Made by a program: the position numbers and the translations under genes. Shown one piece after another: positions 29,443 through 39,922 of a DNA stretch of 64,000 bases (positions are counted from its first letter, which is position 1; each line of letters starts with the position of its first letter). This DNA comes from Burkholderiales bacterium. GTDB lineage: Bacteria > Pseudomonadota > Gammaproteobacteria > Burkholderiales > Casimicrobiaceae. The DNA lies in assembly GCA_025354165.1 (NCBI GenBank), contig JANXNI010000081.1, positions 1 through 64,000 of the forward strand, in the 5' to 3' direction. Below the pieces are notes generated by a model. It did not search any database, was not told the origin of the DNA, and saw nothing but the letters and a program-made list of their open reading frames with translations.

Positions 29443-30309
29443 ATGCGCACCTATCGATACCACCTCGTTAATGTCTTCGTCGAATCTGATGCGGCCACCT
29501 TTGGCGGCAATCCGCTCTGTGTGTTTGAGAATGCGCGGGGCATGTCCGACTGCGAAATGCAATCGCTCGCGGCGCAGTTCAATTTGTCAGAAACGACGTT
29601 TCTTCTGCCGCGTGACAACGCGCCACCAAACGTGCGAATCTTCACGCCCGCGTTTGAGATGCCGTTTGCTGGGCATCCTACGATTGGCACGTCGTTCGTT
29701 GTCAATGCTATTGGACTGCCCGGCTGCACGGGCAATGCATTGACGCTCAACATGAAGGCGGGTGACATCCCGGTGACACTGGAAGCCGCGGGATGGACGC
29801 TCACGGCGAACGCCCACGCCAGCCGTAGCAGTGGAATTTCTCGTGCGGACACCGCAGTAATGCTGGGTATCGCGGAGGCTGATCTCGCGCAGGAAGCCCG
29901 CTATGTGGACAATGGCAGCGAGCAACTGGTGATCCCGGTTGCCTCGGTCGAAGCGCTCGCACGCGTCAAACCGAGCGCTCAGTTGTTGTCAAAGTTTGTC
30001 CGCAACAAGCTGGAGCGTTATCTCGCCTATGTCGTCGCCCGTGTCTCTAAGGATCGCTTTCAGGTGCGCTTTTTCTTCCCGAAAGACGGCGACATGATGG
30101 CGGAGGATCCGGGAACGGGCTCCGCCTGCGCGTGTCTGGGTGGCTATCTGCTTGATTCGGGCGAACCCACGCCGTCGCAGTTCACAGTGACGCAGGGCGA
30201 GTTCATTAACCGCCTGAATGTGCTGCAGCTCTCATTGACGGCGGACAAGCGGGTTCGTGTTGGCGGGCGCGTGGTGGCGCTTGGCAGCGGAGAGATTCGT
30301 CTGCCGTGA
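29443..30309 (+). CDS. PhzF-family isomerase/epimerase-like protein
   Basis: The 288-residue protein has the PhzF duplicated fold: FVESDAATFGGNPLCVFE, the catalytic-type Glu in FNLSETTFLLPR, FEMPFAGHPTIGTSFV and DPGTGSACACLGGYLL. Members isomerise or epimerise diverse small molecules; outside phenazine clusters their role is mostly unknown. No phenazine genes are nearby. The ATG at 29443 is the family start, 104 bases from the divergent c-di-GMP gene. Confidence 0.93.
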   Translation: MRTYRYHLVNVFVESDAATFGGNPLCVFENARGMSDCEMQSLAAQFNLSETTFLLPRDNAPPNVRIFTPAFEMPFAGHPTIGTSFVVNAIGLPGCTGNALTLNMKAGDIPVTLEAAGWTLTANAHASRSSGISRADTAVMLGIAEADLAQEARYVDNGSEQLVIPVASVEALARVKPSAQLLSKFVRNKLERYLAYVVARVSKDRFQVRFFFPKDGDMMAEDPGTGSACACLGGYLLDSGEPTPSQFTVTQGEFINRLNVLQLSLTADKRVRVGGRVVALGSGEIRLP

Positions 30310-30334
30310 CGGCCCTTGCTCGTCTCAAGCGTTG

Positions 30335-31231
30335 TCACCATTCAGAAAGGCAGCTGTAACCAGTTTTTGCGTAGTACACGCCGATCTCTGCTCCGAGGCC
30401 TGCAAAAGGTATGTCGATCACCGTGATGGATTGATAGTCCGTATCAACCAGTGTGGACGACCAAACGCCTTTGGCAACGCCATATAGTTCGGCTTCAACG
30501 CCTGGTTTGAGGGCGATATCTTTCAGCACTTTCAGGCGTGCGGCGTCGTCCAGTCGTTCCAGCATCAGGCTTGCCGTCTTCAGTAGCGGACCCAGCTTGC
30601 CAGCACCCTTGACCAGGTCAGCAAATTTGCCGCCAAAGCTCAGTGCCCAGTCGAGGCCGTCGGCGGTGTATGAGCTGAACTCCGTGGCTCTGGTAAAGCC
30701 AGTAGCAAATACGACGGCGAAACCGACAGCACCACCTACCGATATTCCAGCTCGCGCGCCAAGTGCGCCGATGCCACAGCCGTGGCCGCGACTCGCACAG
30801 TTAAATAGCGCTGCAACTTGTCCTTCACCGCCCACCGCCAAGCCGCCGCCACCCTTGAGCATCAGTCCGACCCACGAATGTGGCACCGGTTTATCCGATG
30901 GCCGCCAGAAACCCGTTCGTGGTAATTGCCCGGATGGGCTCGCGCCGTAAGCAGTGCCGCCACCAAGGCCTCCGGCAAGGCCAAGATAGACGAAGCGCGA
31001 TCCGTCGGGATTGAACAGCTCGATAGAGATGCCGGGCGTTTCCTTGTAAATGCCGAAGCCCGTGAATCCTGGCAAGTTCGCCTTCGCACTCGGAGACATC
31101 GCGGCTACGTTTTTCGCCCACCATTGCGGCGAAGTGAATAGGTCACCCGGCCGAAACACGGAATACTGCTTGGTTTGAAGCTCGACCTGCGTCGACATAC
31201 TTTGAATACTGACGTCAACATAACGCGACAT
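30335..31231 (-). CDS. Orphan glycine-rich protein of unknown function
   Basis: I do not recognise this 298-residue protein. Residues 1-60 are ordinary (RPGDLFTSPQWWAKNVA), residues 60-185 are very rich in Gly/Ala (LGLAGGLGGGTAYGASPSG; LGARAGISVGGAVGFAVVFA), and the C-terminus is helical then beta-like, ending in a Cys-containing tail. No signal peptide or clear membrane anchor is seen, although the Gly/Ala part could insert in membranes. It is convergent with the PhzF gene and has a 305-base gap upstream with nothing recognisable. Confidence 0.65.
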   Translation of the reverse strand: MSRYVDVSIQSMSTQVELQTKQYSVFRPGDLFTSPQWWAKNVAAMSPSAKANLPGFTGFGIYKETPGISIELFNPDGSRFVYLGLAGGLGGGTAYGASPSGQLPRTGFWRPSDKPVPHSWVGLMLKGGGGLAVGGEGQVAALFNCASRGHGCGIGALGARAGISVGGAVGFAVVFATGFTRATEFSSYTADGLDWALSFGGKFADLVKGAGKLGPLLKTASLMLERLDDAARLKVLKDIALKPGVEAELYGVAKGVWSSTLVDTDYQSITVIDIPFAGLGAEIGVYYAKTGYSCLSEW

Positions 31232-31536
31232 GATGAACCCCTCGATTCAGAGTTGGCCGGGCGCGATGATGTTGAGCGCGGTTCTCATGTTGCTGCGCAC
31301 AATCAATTCGCTTCTCTAGCCTGGAGCTCATTATTGGCCAAAGCCGGTACTTATGATCGGCGCAAACGGCTTCGGGGGGTTACGACAGGTTACGTGACGT
31401 ATCTGTTGGTCAACAACTGAGCGGCGTTTTGCAGTCCGATCACGGCATCGAAATGTTGAAGGGCTGAAGGAGTCCAGGGTTGTAAGGTTCGCTTATTGAC
31501 TACGACAAACCGCAACCCAATGGCCGGATTTCAACT
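31232..31536. other. 305-base gap, nothing recognised
   Basis: Divergent gap between the orphan Gly-rich gene and the DUF1223 gene. No repeat element of the 116-bp family, no RNA gene and no good promoter could be recognised by eye. It must carry the promoters of both genes. Confidence 0.4.
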
Positions 31537-32286
31537 ATGCCCCGTCGTTTTCAACTACTCACGTTAGCGCTGTTCGGCGCGGTTTCGTCTGTCAGCGCAG
31601 CCAACGACGCGTGCAAAACCGTAAGCAAACTGACCGTGCCGACCGTGATTGAGCTCTACACCTCGGAAGGGTGCAATTCCTGCCCGCCAGCCGATCAATG
31701 GTTGTCACAAACCGTCGCGCAGATGCGTGGCGTAAAAGACAACAACGTGATTGCGCTTGCATTCCATGTTGACTATTGGGACTACATCGGCTGGAAAGAC
31801 ATATTCGCGCAGCCGTCGTTTTCGCAGCGACAATCTGCACTCGCCCGGAGCGGTGGCGCGTCGGGCGTTTATACCCCGCAGGTGTTTGTAAACGGGAAGG
31901 ATGACCGTAGCTGGATGCGCGGCGGCAGTCAGCCTTCGGCGGCGCCAGCGCCCGTGAAGTTCACGCTGACATCGCAGTGGCGCGACGATAAAGTCGTCGT
32001 GAGTGGCAAGCTGTCGGAGGCAAACGCGGCAGTTCGCTTGCGGTATGCGGTCACCGAAAACAGTCTGGTCAGCACGGTCAAAGCCGGCGAAAACAGAGGC
32101 GAAACGCTGCACCACGACGCCGTCGTGCGCGCTCACGGCACGCTAACCGCCGACAGCGCTGGTGCATTCAACGCAACTGTTCGCGTGCCCGCTGAAATGC
32201 GCCGTAATTCGAGTTTGTTGCACGTCATCGCCGAAGACGCACGCGGAAATCCGGTTGCTGCGGCGACTTTGGCTTGCGTTTTGTAG
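31537..32286 (+). CDS. DUF1223 periplasmic thioredoxin-like protein
   Basis: The 249-residue protein has a signal peptide (about 1-21, cleavage after VSA) and the DUF1223 core: VIELYTSEGCNSCPPADQWL with a CxxC, ALAFHVDYWDYIGWKDIFA and GVYTPQVFVNG. The fold resembles thioredoxin with an extra C-terminal beta domain. A redox role in the periplasm is likely but unproven. It is followed by a palindromic repeat copy. Confidence 0.92.
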   Translation: MPRRFQLLTLALFGAVSSVSAANDACKTVSKLTVPTVIELYTSEGCNSCPPADQWLSQTVAQMRGVKDNNVIALAFHVDYWDYIGWKDIFAQPSFSQRQSALARSGGASGVYTPQVFVNGKDDRSWMRGGSQPSAAPAPVKFTLTSQWRDDKVVVSGKLSEANAAVRLRYAVTENSLVSTVKAGENRGETLHHDAVVRAHGTLTADSAGAFNATVRVPAEMRRNSSLLHVIAEDARGNPVAAATLACVL

Positions 32287-32290
32287 GCAT

Positions 32291-32406
32291 CAGCTTTTCA
32301 CTGAAAGTACGACTACACGTGGGCTAAAGGCAAAATAGCGCTAAAGTCGAAAATTTGCCTAATGGCCGTTTAGCCCATACGCATAGGGCATTCCAGCGAA
32401 AAGCTG
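32291..32406. repeat. 116-bp palindromic intergenic element, copy 5
   Basis: The best-preserved copy. It starts CAGCTTTTCACTGAAAG and ends CCAGCGAAAAGCTG, with TGGGCTAAA on the left and TTTAGCCCA on the right, and TCGA at the exact centre (32347-32350). By hand, about 34 of 58 positions match between the two arms, concentrated in the tips and the GGGCTAAA block. Confidence 0.88.
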
Positions 32407-32410
32407 CTTT

Positions 32411-32500
32411 CGTAGGGTGTGCATCAAAATGCGCACCGTCGTCGCGTCTATCCTCATTGATTTTTCGAGCCAACGGTGCGCACGCTGGTACGCATCCGAC
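32411..32500. repeat. Inverted repeat pair of a second type
   Basis: Right after copy 5, TGCGCACCGTCGTCG (from 32430) and CGAGCCAACGGTGCGCA (to 32482) can pair, with the flanks GTAGGGTGTGCATC and GCGTACCAGCGTGCGC (minus strand) extending the similarity. It has no evident similarity to the 116-bp family. Confidence 0.55.
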
Positions 32501-32545
32501 AGGGCACGTGCTTTACGCACGCCAGCGATTGCGCAATAGTCCAGA

Positions 32546-32570
32546 CTGTATTACAGTAGTAGTACAGTAG
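32546..32570 (+). promoter_or_regulatory. Probable GntR operator upstream of the ABC operon
   Basis: CTGTATTACAG (32546-32556) is a perfect palindrome, and TACAGTAG is repeated at 32552 and 32563, 11 bases apart, one helical turn. It ends 25 bases before the GntR gene start. YtrA-type GntR repressors control their own operons from such sites, so autoregulation is the likely use. Confidence 0.55.
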
Positions 32571-32595
32571 ACAAACGCAAATCCATCACACAAAC

Positions 32596-32991
32596 GTGTT
32601 CCGCTTCGATCTTTCACCTTCATCACCGACGCCGATCTATCGCCAGATTGTTGATCAGGTGGCGCGTGCGGTGGCTTCTGGCAGCTTGCAGGCGGGCGAC
32701 GAATTGCCGTCCGTTCGTGCTGTCGCGCAGCAGCATGTGGTGAACCCTATGACGGTGTCGAAGGCGTATGCGCTGCTCGAACAGCAGGGCACCATCGAGC
32801 GACGCCGCGGGCTCGGCATGATCGTTCGCGCGGGCGAGGCGTCGGCGCTCGACGAGCGACTTGCCTTACTGCAACCCGCACTGGATCACGCAGCAGCGGT
32901 GAGCCGTCAGCTTGCTATCACGCCGAAGCAGGCGATGGCCGCTCTGAAACTTACCCTCGAACTCCCAAACAAGGTGAATCTCGATGAATGA
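32596..32991 (+). CDS. GntR-family transcriptional regulator (YtrA type)
   Basis: The 131-residue protein has the GntR winged helix (TPIYRQIVDQVARAVASG; LPSVRAVAQQHVVNPMTV; YALLEQQGTIERRRGLGM) and only a short C-terminal helical tail, the layout of the YtrA subfamily that usually regulates an adjacent ABC transporter. The start is GTG at 32596. It overlaps the ABC ATPase gene by eight bases. A palindrome/direct-repeat site lies just upstream. Confidence 0.93.
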   Translation: MFRFDLSPSSPTPIYRQIVDQVARAVASGSLQAGDELPSVRAVAQQHVVNPMTVSKAYALLEQQGTIERRRGLGMIVRAGEASALDERLALLQPALDHAAAVSRQLAITPKQAMAALKLTLELPNKVNLDE

Positions 32992-33877
32992 GCCTAACGC
33001 CACGACGGCCACCACAGCCGCGATCAACGTCGATCATTTGAGTCTTTCCTACGGTGGCGTCACCGTGGTGAACGACGTGAGTTTTTCGGTCGCACCGGGC
33101 TCGGTGCTCGGCATCCTCGGCCGCAACGGTGCGGGCAAAACATCGCTGCTGCAATGCATGCTCGGACTCACGGTGGCGCAGACGGGAACAGCGGATTTAC
33201 TGGGCTGCCCGAGCCTTGCGCTGACCGACGACGTGAAGGCGCGATTGGGCTACGTCGCGCAGTCGCCGGAGCTGTTCGACTGGCTACGCGTTCGCGAACA
33301 GATTTCGCTGATCGGCGGGCTCTACCCCGGCTGGTCGGAGGCGCGCGCGCAGGCGCTGTGCCGACGATTCGACCTGCCGGACGACATGCGTGTGAGGAAA
33401 CTCTCGCCCGGCGAAAAGCAGCGTCTCGCGATCGTGCTGGCGCTCGCCCATCGGCCGGAACTGCTAGTGTTTGACGAACCCGTAGCGAGCCTCGATCCGG
33501 TCGGGCGGCGCGATTTTTTGCGCTCATTGTTTGAGCAGGAATCGTTAAACGGCGAAGCCGTGACCGTCGTGATTTCAAGTCATCTGCTGGAAGACCTTGA
33601 GCGCGTCGCAACGCATTTGTTGTTCTTAAATCACGGACGCATTCAGCTCATGGGCGCACGCGACGAATTGTCGGAACAGGTGCGGCTGTTCGTGACGAAA
33701 CATGGGCTGGCCGCGCAACCCGGTTTGCTGCACAGTAAAAAACTGGACGATCACACCTGGCAGCACGTGCTTGACTTGCGCCAGTTTCCAGCGGATGCCC
33801 TGCCGCCCGGCACGCACGTTGACGAAGACATGCATGCGCTCGGCCTCGCCGACCTTTTTGTGGCGCTCAACTCATGA
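32984..33877 (+). CDS. ABC transporter ATPase of GntR-linked operon
   Basis: The 297-residue protein has Walker A GRNGAGKTS, the signature LSPGEKQRLAI (a variant of LSGGQ), Walker B LLVFDEPVASLDP, and a C-terminal tail of about 70 residues. It resembles the YtrB type. It overlaps both the regulator and the membrane-protein gene, so all three are probably translated together. Substrate unknown. Confidence 0.93.
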   Translation: MNEPNATTATTAAINVDHLSLSYGGVTVVNDVSFSVAPGSVLGILGRNGAGKTSLLQCMLGLTVAQTGTADLLGCPSLALTDDVKARLGYVAQSPELFDWLRVREQISLIGGLYPGWSEARAQALCRRFDLPDDMRVRKLSPGEKQRLAIVLALAHRPELLVFDEPVASLDPVGRRDFLRSLFEQESLNGEAVTVVISSHLLEDLERVATHLLFLNHGRIQLMGARDELSEQVRLFVTKHGLAAQPGLLHSKKLDDHTWQHVLDLRQFPADALPPGTHVDEDMHALGLADLFVALNS

Positions 33878-35475
33878 AAGCCGCCACCTTCAAGCAGCGC
33901 GAACAGATGCTCTTGCGTCTGGCGGAGGGTTTGTTTGGTGGCTGGATGACGCTCTTGATGGGCGTTGGCGCGATTGTGTGTGGATATGTTGCGCTGGCTT
34001 ACGCGCTGTTTGTCGGGGCGTGGTCAGGCCACAGTGGGTTCAATACTTTTGCTAGCGTGAGCGGAATGTTTCCAGCTGCTGCGTTTATTAGCGGCGCATT
34101 GATGTTGGTCGTAGCGCGCAACGCAGCGCACACGCATCCATTACTCAGGCTCGCGCCCAATGCTCAAAGCGTATTGCAGGCACTCATGGCCCGCAGTGCC
34201 GTGATGATGGTGATCGCATCGGTGCCCGCCATCGTACTGCGCGCGCATTGGATCACTATGCAGCATGCGAATCAGACCACGCAATTCTCGTTGCACGATA
34301 TTTCCGGCCAGACGTATTTGAAAGTGGCGCTCTACTTAGTCGCGGTGGCGATTGCTGTGTTCATCACGTTTGGCCCGCTGCGCACGGCGGTGCGCTTTGC
34401 GGGACTGCCAGTCATGTACGGCGTAATGCCGTTCTCTTCAACCGGATTTTCGTGGCTACCGTTCTATCTTTGCGCAGGGATCGTGAGCTTGAAATGGTTG
34501 ACGCAATTTATTGCGAAACGTCATTCGTTGCCATCGCGTCCGCTCAATGATGATCGGACTTCGGGCAAATGGCAAGAGGCGTGGCGATCAACGGGCGAGC
34601 TTTGGCAGCGCTGGGAGGCGCGGCAATTGCGGCGCGCGGCGCGTGCGCATGACACCGACGACGGCACTGTCAAACGAGTGTCGGCCCTGCTCGCGCCGCG
34701 TCAATACAACGGATTCCAGAGCGCGGCGGCGCTGCTTGGGGCGATCACTATCGCGCTTATGCCTGGTTCGGTGCTTGGGGTCGCCACGGCCTGGCCGTTC
34801 ACGTTTCTGATTTCGATTGTGTTTTTGTCGACACCGCCGATGCTGCTGTCGCGCATCTGGCTGTTGCCGCTCGGTGCGGCGCGCGAGCGCATGGGGCACA
34901 TTCTCGCCGCCGTGTGGATGCGATCAGTGCGTACGCGGCTCATGATTTGCGTGATGCTGGCGATTTGCATGAAAGGTTTATTGTGGAGTTTCGGTTGGTG
35001 GGATCACGGTAATTCGATGTTTGACGAAAGCAACAGCGTGCGATTTTTATGGGGCCCGCTCGCGCAAGTGCTGGCGCTGCACGGCGTGATCATGAGCGCG
35101 TGCTTGCTGGTGACAGCGTCGCCGCGCGCTTTGCAATGGGCCACGCCGTCCAGCGTGGCATCATTTGTAAACGCCGCGATGCTCTGTGCCCTGGCCTTTG
35201 CGCTGAAATGGGTGATCAACGAAACGATGCCATCTACGGTCGGGCACGATGCTGCGCTCGGCGTGTTTGTCGCGGTGAACGGACTCATGTTGCCGCTCAT
35301 CGCGTGGCTCTTCCACATCGCGCTGCGTCGAACGTGGAAAACGGCGAATCTGGCCGCGATTTCGGCCGCGATGCAAGCGCAGGAAGAGCGCCAACGGCGA
35401 GCGTTCGTTGTTCAACCCGACCGGCTATATGCGGTGCAGTATCCGGACGGTTCGATCAGGCATGAGCGGTTATGA
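33874..35475 (+). CDS. Multi-pass membrane protein, likely ABC permease partner
   Basis: The 533-residue protein has roughly ten to twelve hydrophobic helices in two groups (about 20-190 and 275-490), separated by a charged cytoplasmic segment (about 205-265, many Arg). It does not show a family signature that I recognise, but its place directly after the ATPase, with a four-base overlap, makes it the likely permease. Each group could be one half of a two-fold permease. Ends near a palindromic repeat copy. Confidence 0.75.
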   Translation: MKAATFKQREQMLLRLAEGLFGGWMTLLMGVGAIVCGYVALAYALFVGAWSGHSGFNTFASVSGMFPAAAFISGALMLVVARNAAHTHPLLRLAPNAQSVLQALMARSAVMMVIASVPAIVLRAHWITMQHANQTTQFSLHDISGQTYLKVALYLVAVAIAVFITFGPLRTAVRFAGLPVMYGVMPFSSTGFSWLPFYLCAGIVSLKWLTQFIAKRHSLPSRPLNDDRTSGKWQEAWRSTGELWQRWEARQLRRAARAHDTDDGTVKRVSALLAPRQYNGFQSAAALLGAITIALMPGSVLGVATAWPFTFLISIVFLSTPPMLLSRIWLLPLGAARERMGHILAAVWMRSVRTRLMICVMLAICMKGLLWSFGWWDHGNSMFDESNSVRFLWGPLAQVLALHGVIMSACLLVTASPRALQWATPSSVASFVNAAMLCALAFALKWVINETMPSTVGHDAALGVFVAVNGLMLPLIAWLFHIALRRTWKTANLAAISAAMQAQEERQRRAFVVQPDRLYAVQYPDGSIRHERL

Positions 35476-35503
35476 CGTCGCTGAAAAACTCAAATCCGCG
35501 AAG

Positions 35504-35621
35504 CAGCATTATTGACGTAGGCCCCGTTGGTAAAGGATTAGCGCCGGTTTTTTGCGATTGTCGACAAGTAGATAAATGTGCGGCTCGCCCTTATAAAAAG
35601 GGGGCATTCACACAAATGCTG
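35504..35621. repeat. Palindromic intergenic element, copy 6
   Basis: Begins CAGCATTATTGACG, centre TTGTCGACAA (TCGA at 35561-35564), ends TTCACACAAATGCTG. It is 118 bp and symmetric around the centre. It lies in the convergent gap between the permease and the deaminase genes, where it could act as a two-way transcription barrier. Confidence 0.72.
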
Positions 35622-35643
35622 ATCAAGGCTGACTAGAGGTGTC

Positions 35644-36711
<1,068 letters not shown>

Positions 36712-36973
36712 CTACCCGCGCGGCGAGCGGTCACAGGTCGAAGTTCGCTTCCGGACAAGCTCGCGATCCGCCAAGTCATCACCGTGACGCAGGCGATTGA
36801 AGACCGGGTTTTGATTGACCAAGTATCGTTGAGTCTCGTCGCGGCTACGCGGCGTCAGAGGTTTGCAAGCAAGTTCAGGCAAACTACGGCCTATAAGCAA
36901 TGCAAACGCCCGCGCGGCCACCAAAAAAGTGGTGCCGCCGATGTCGAATCCATCACTATTCCCGGAGACCCCG

Positions 36974-39208
36974 ATGACAAAATCGCAGCCGACCATCATT
37001 TACACCCTGACCGATGAGGCCCCGCTGCTGGCGACTCACGCCTTTTTGCCCATCATTCGTGCCTTCACGGGACCTGCGGGCATCAACGTCACAACCAGTG
37101 ACATTTCGGTGGCAGCGCGCGTGCTGGGCGAATTTCCCGAGTTTCTGACTGAGGCGCAGCGCGTGCCTGACAATCTCGCCGAGCTGGGCAAACTGACGTT
37201 GTTGCCGACGACCAATATCATCAAGCTGCCGAACATCAGCGCCTCGGTGTCGCAGCTGATGACGTGCATCAAAGAGCTTCAGGCCAAAGGCTACCCAATT
37301 CCCGATTACCCGGAAGATCCGAAGACCGACGAAGAAAAGTCGATTCGTGCCCGCTATTCCAAATGCACTGGCAGCGCCGTGAACCCGGTGCTGCGCGAAG
37401 GCAACTCGGATCGCCGTGCACCGCTGGCGGTCAAAAATTACGCGCGCAAGAATCCGCACAGCATGGCCGAATGGAGCCAGGCCTCGCGCTCGCACGTCTC
37501 GCACATGCATCACGGCGACTTCTATCACGGCGAAAAATCGATCACGCTCGACAAAGCGCGCGACGTCAAGATGGAACTCATCACCAAGAGCGGCAAGACC
37601 ATCGTATTGAAGCCCAAAGTCGCGCTGCTCGACCGCGAAATCATCGACAGCATGTTTATGAGCAAGAAGGCGCTTCTCGACTTCTACGAGAAAGAGATTG
37701 AGGATGCGCACAAAACCGGCGTGATGTTCTCGCTGCATGTGAAAGCAACGATGATGAAGGTGTCGCACCCCATCGTATTCGGCCACTGTGTGCGTATCTT
37801 CTACAAGGATGCCTTCGAGAAACACGGCAAACTGTTCGAAGAGTTGGGCGTCAATGTCAACAACGGGATGGTCAATCTCTACGACAAAATCACTACGTTG
37901 CCACAAAGTAAACAGGACGAGATCAAGCGCGACCTGCACGCCTGTCATGAAGGTCGCCCCGAGCTGGCGATGGTCGATTCCGCGAAAGGCATCACCAATT
38001 TCCATTTGCCGAACGACGTGATCGTTGACGCATCGATGCCAGCGATGATTCGTAACGGTGGCAAGATGTGGGGTGCCGATGGACGCCTCAAAGACGTCAA
38101 GGCCGTGATGCCGGAGAGCACCTTCGCTCGCATCTATCAGGAGATCATCAATTTCTGCAAATGGCACGGCGCATTCGACCCGCGAACGATGGGCACAGTG
38201 CCGAACGTCGGTCTGATGGCCCAGCAGGCTGAAGAATATGGCTCGCATGACAAAACGTTCGAAATCAGCGAGGATGGTGTCGCCAACATCACCGATCTGG
38301 CCACCGGCGAAGTGCTGCTGAGCGAGAACGTCGAGGCAGGCGACATCTGGCGCATGTGTCAGGTCAAGGACGCCGCAATTCGCGACTGGGTCAAGCTCGC
38401 CGTCAACCGCACGCGCAATTCCGGCATGCCCGTGGTGTTCTGGCTCGACTCTTATCGTCCGCACGAAGCCCAGCTGATCACCAAGGTGAAGATGTACCTG
38501 CATGAGCACAACACGGCGGGTCTTGACATCCAGATCATGAGTCAGGTGCGCGCCATGCGCTACACGCTGGAGCGCGTGATTCGTGGACTGGACACCATCA
38601 GCGCCACCGGGAACATCCTGCGTGACTACTTGACGGATTTGTTTCCGATCATGGAACTCGGCACCAGCGCCAAGATGCTCTCCATCGTGCCTTTGATGGC
38701 CGGTGGCGGCATGTACGAGACCGGCGCGGGCGGCTCAGCGCCAAAGCACGTTCAGCAGCTCGTTGAAGAAAACCACTTGCGTTGGGATTCACTCGGTGAG
38801 TTCCTGGCGCTGGCTGTTTCGCTCGAAGATCTTGGTATCAAGACTGGAAATGACCACGCAAAGATCCTCGCCAAAACGCTGGATGCGGCCACCGGAAAAT
38901 TGCTCGATAACAACAAGAATCCGTCGCCGAAGACCGGACAGCTCGACAATCGTGGCAGCCAGTTCTATCTGGCGATGTACTGGGCGCAAGAACTGGCAGC
39001 GCAAACGGAGGACACCGCGTTGGCTACGCGTTTTGCATCGCTGGCAAAGGCACTGACGGATAACGAGAAAAAGATCGTCGCTGAGCTTGCGGCAGTACAA
39101 GGCAAACCGGTTGATATCGGCGGCTATTACAAAGCAGACGACGCCAAGGTTGATGCAGTGATGCGGCCCAGCCAGACGCTCAACGCGGTGCTGGCTGCGG
39201 CGGCGTAG
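36974..39208 (+). CDS. icd: Isocitrate dehydrogenase (NADP+), monomeric type
   Basis: This TCA-cycle enzyme converts isocitrate to 2-oxoglutarate with NADP+. The 744-residue length and sequence ([20 protein letters not shown] at the start; [39 protein letters not shown]) are those of the monomeric IDH class, unrelated in length to the ~415-residue dimeric form. ATG 36974 with GGAGA upstream is the start. A terminator follows at 39274. Confidence 0.97.
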   Translation: MTKSQPTIIYTLTDEAPLLATHAFLPIIRAFTGPAGINVTTSDISVAARVLGEFPEFLTEAQRVPDNLAELGKLTLLPTTNIIKLPNISASVSQLMTCIKELQAKGYPIPDYPEDPKTDEEKSIRARYSKCTGSAVNPVLREGNSDRRAPLAVKNYARKNPHSMAEWSQASRSHVSHMHHGDFYHGEKSITLDKARDVKMELITKSGKTIVLKPKVALLDREIIDSMFMSKKALLDFYEKEIEDAHKTGVMFSLHVKATMMKVSHPIVFGHCVRIFYKDAFEKHGKLFEELGVNVNNGMVNLYDKITTLPQSKQDEIKRDLHACHEGRPELAMVDSAKGITNFHLPNDVIVDASMPAMIRNGGKMWGADGRLKDVKAVMPESTFARIYQEIINFCKWHGAFDPRTMGTVPNVGLMAQQAEEYGSHDKTFEISEDGVANITDLATGEVLLSENVEAGDIWRMCQVKDAAIRDWVKLAVNRTRNSGMPVVFWLDSYRPHEAQLITKVKMYLHEHNTAGLDIQIMSQVRAMRYTLERVIRGLDTISATGNILRDYLTDLFPIMELGTSAKMLSIVPLMAGGGMYETGAGGSAPKHVQQLVEENHLRWDSLGEFLALAVSLEDLGIKTGNDHAKILAKTLDAATGKLLDNNKNPSPKTGQLDNRGSQFYLAMYWAQELAAQTEDTALATRFASLAKALTDNEKKIVAELAAVQGKPVDIGGYYKADDAKVDAVMRPSQTLNAVLAAAA

Positions 39209-39273
39209 TCGCGTAGTCGCACAGTCACACGTGCGACCGCGTCGCTAGCGCTTAGCTAACGACGCAGCGACTG

Positions 39274-39298
39274 AAAGCGTCCCGATCTGGGACGCTTT
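39274..39298 (+). terminator. Intrinsic terminator after icd
   Basis: A 10-bp stem AAAGCGTCCC/GGGACGCTTT with a five-base loop, then TTG. It also faces the end of the minus-strand small gene at 39312, so it can serve both convergent genes. Confidence 0.85.
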
Positions 39299-39311
39299 TG
39301 TCAGTAGCCGA

Positions 39312-39650
39312 CTAAATTGCGCACTTGTTGGATTTTTGCGCTGCTTTCACCATCTTCAGATCCGCACGAATTTCTGCTAGTTGAGCGTCGGCGTTACCGT
39401 GGTCAGCCGAGGTCCACCAGGGCCATCCCGTCAGCAAAAAGCCGACCGTGTTTTTGATTGCGGCTTCGCTGCTCTTTTTCTTCTTTCCGTCCGCGACGGC
39501 CAGGTCTGCCTTGGCTAGCGCGTCGCTTTCCTTGCCCAGATCGGCACAGGACTGCTTCTGGAAGTAGGCGAAATCCACGGCGAATGTTGGTGCGGCTGAC
39601 AAGGTGGACAGCGCTGCGCTGATGACGACTGCTGACAAACGAAGTTTCAT
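39312..39650 (-). CDS. Small periplasmic protein of unknown function
   Basis: A 112-residue protein with a clear signal peptide (about 1-24, cleavage after TFA) and two cysteines, one near the start of the mature part (KQSCADLG) and one at the end (KCAI), which could form a disulfide. A Lys-rich stretch (DGKKKKSSEAAIKN) and a GFLLTGWPWW hydrophobic patch suggest a short membrane-interacting part. No family is recognised with confidence. Monocistronic. Confidence 0.75.
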   Translation of the reverse strand: MKLRLSAVVISAALSTLSAAPTFAVDFAYFQKQSCADLGKESDALAKADLAVADGKKKKSSEAAIKNTVGFLLTGWPWWTSADHGNADAQLAEIRADLKMVKAAQKSNKCAI

Positions 39651-39806
39651 TGAAATTTCCTCAGGTGGGTTGAAAAAAACGGTGATGCCAGTCTATGAGT
39701 CGCACCGTACCCCTGTCCTTAAATATTCTTAAATCTGCGCGATGAGGCGACAAAAGAAACAGCTGGCAGATGTCGCCGACAAGAAGTATTGGCGTGCAAT
39801 TCTTTA

Positions 39807-39922
39807 TGGCTTTTTGCTACAGCGCCGATTGTATAGGGGATGAACGCGGAAAATGTCGATAATCGACTTTTGCCTAAACCAGCGTTTAGCCCCTATTAAA
39901 CTTGGGCCGTACGGTAAAGCTG
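39807..39922. repeat. 116-bp palindromic intergenic element, copy 7
   Basis: Begins TGGCTTTTTGCTACAGC, has TATAGGGGATG about 30 bases in, TCGA at the exact centre (39863-39866) and a second TCGA seven bases earlier, then GTTTAGCCCCTATTA and ends GGTAAAGCTG. The remaining parts of this 629-base gap (39651-39806 and 39923-40200) hold nothing I recognise. Confidence 0.8.

Noticed and set aside
36956-38509. Long open frame (517 codons) on the minus strand opposite icd
   Set aside because: It is fully antisense to the monomeric isocitrate dehydrogenase, whose protein sequence is strongly conserved; the translated antisense product shows no family motif and has biased His/Arg-rich composition.
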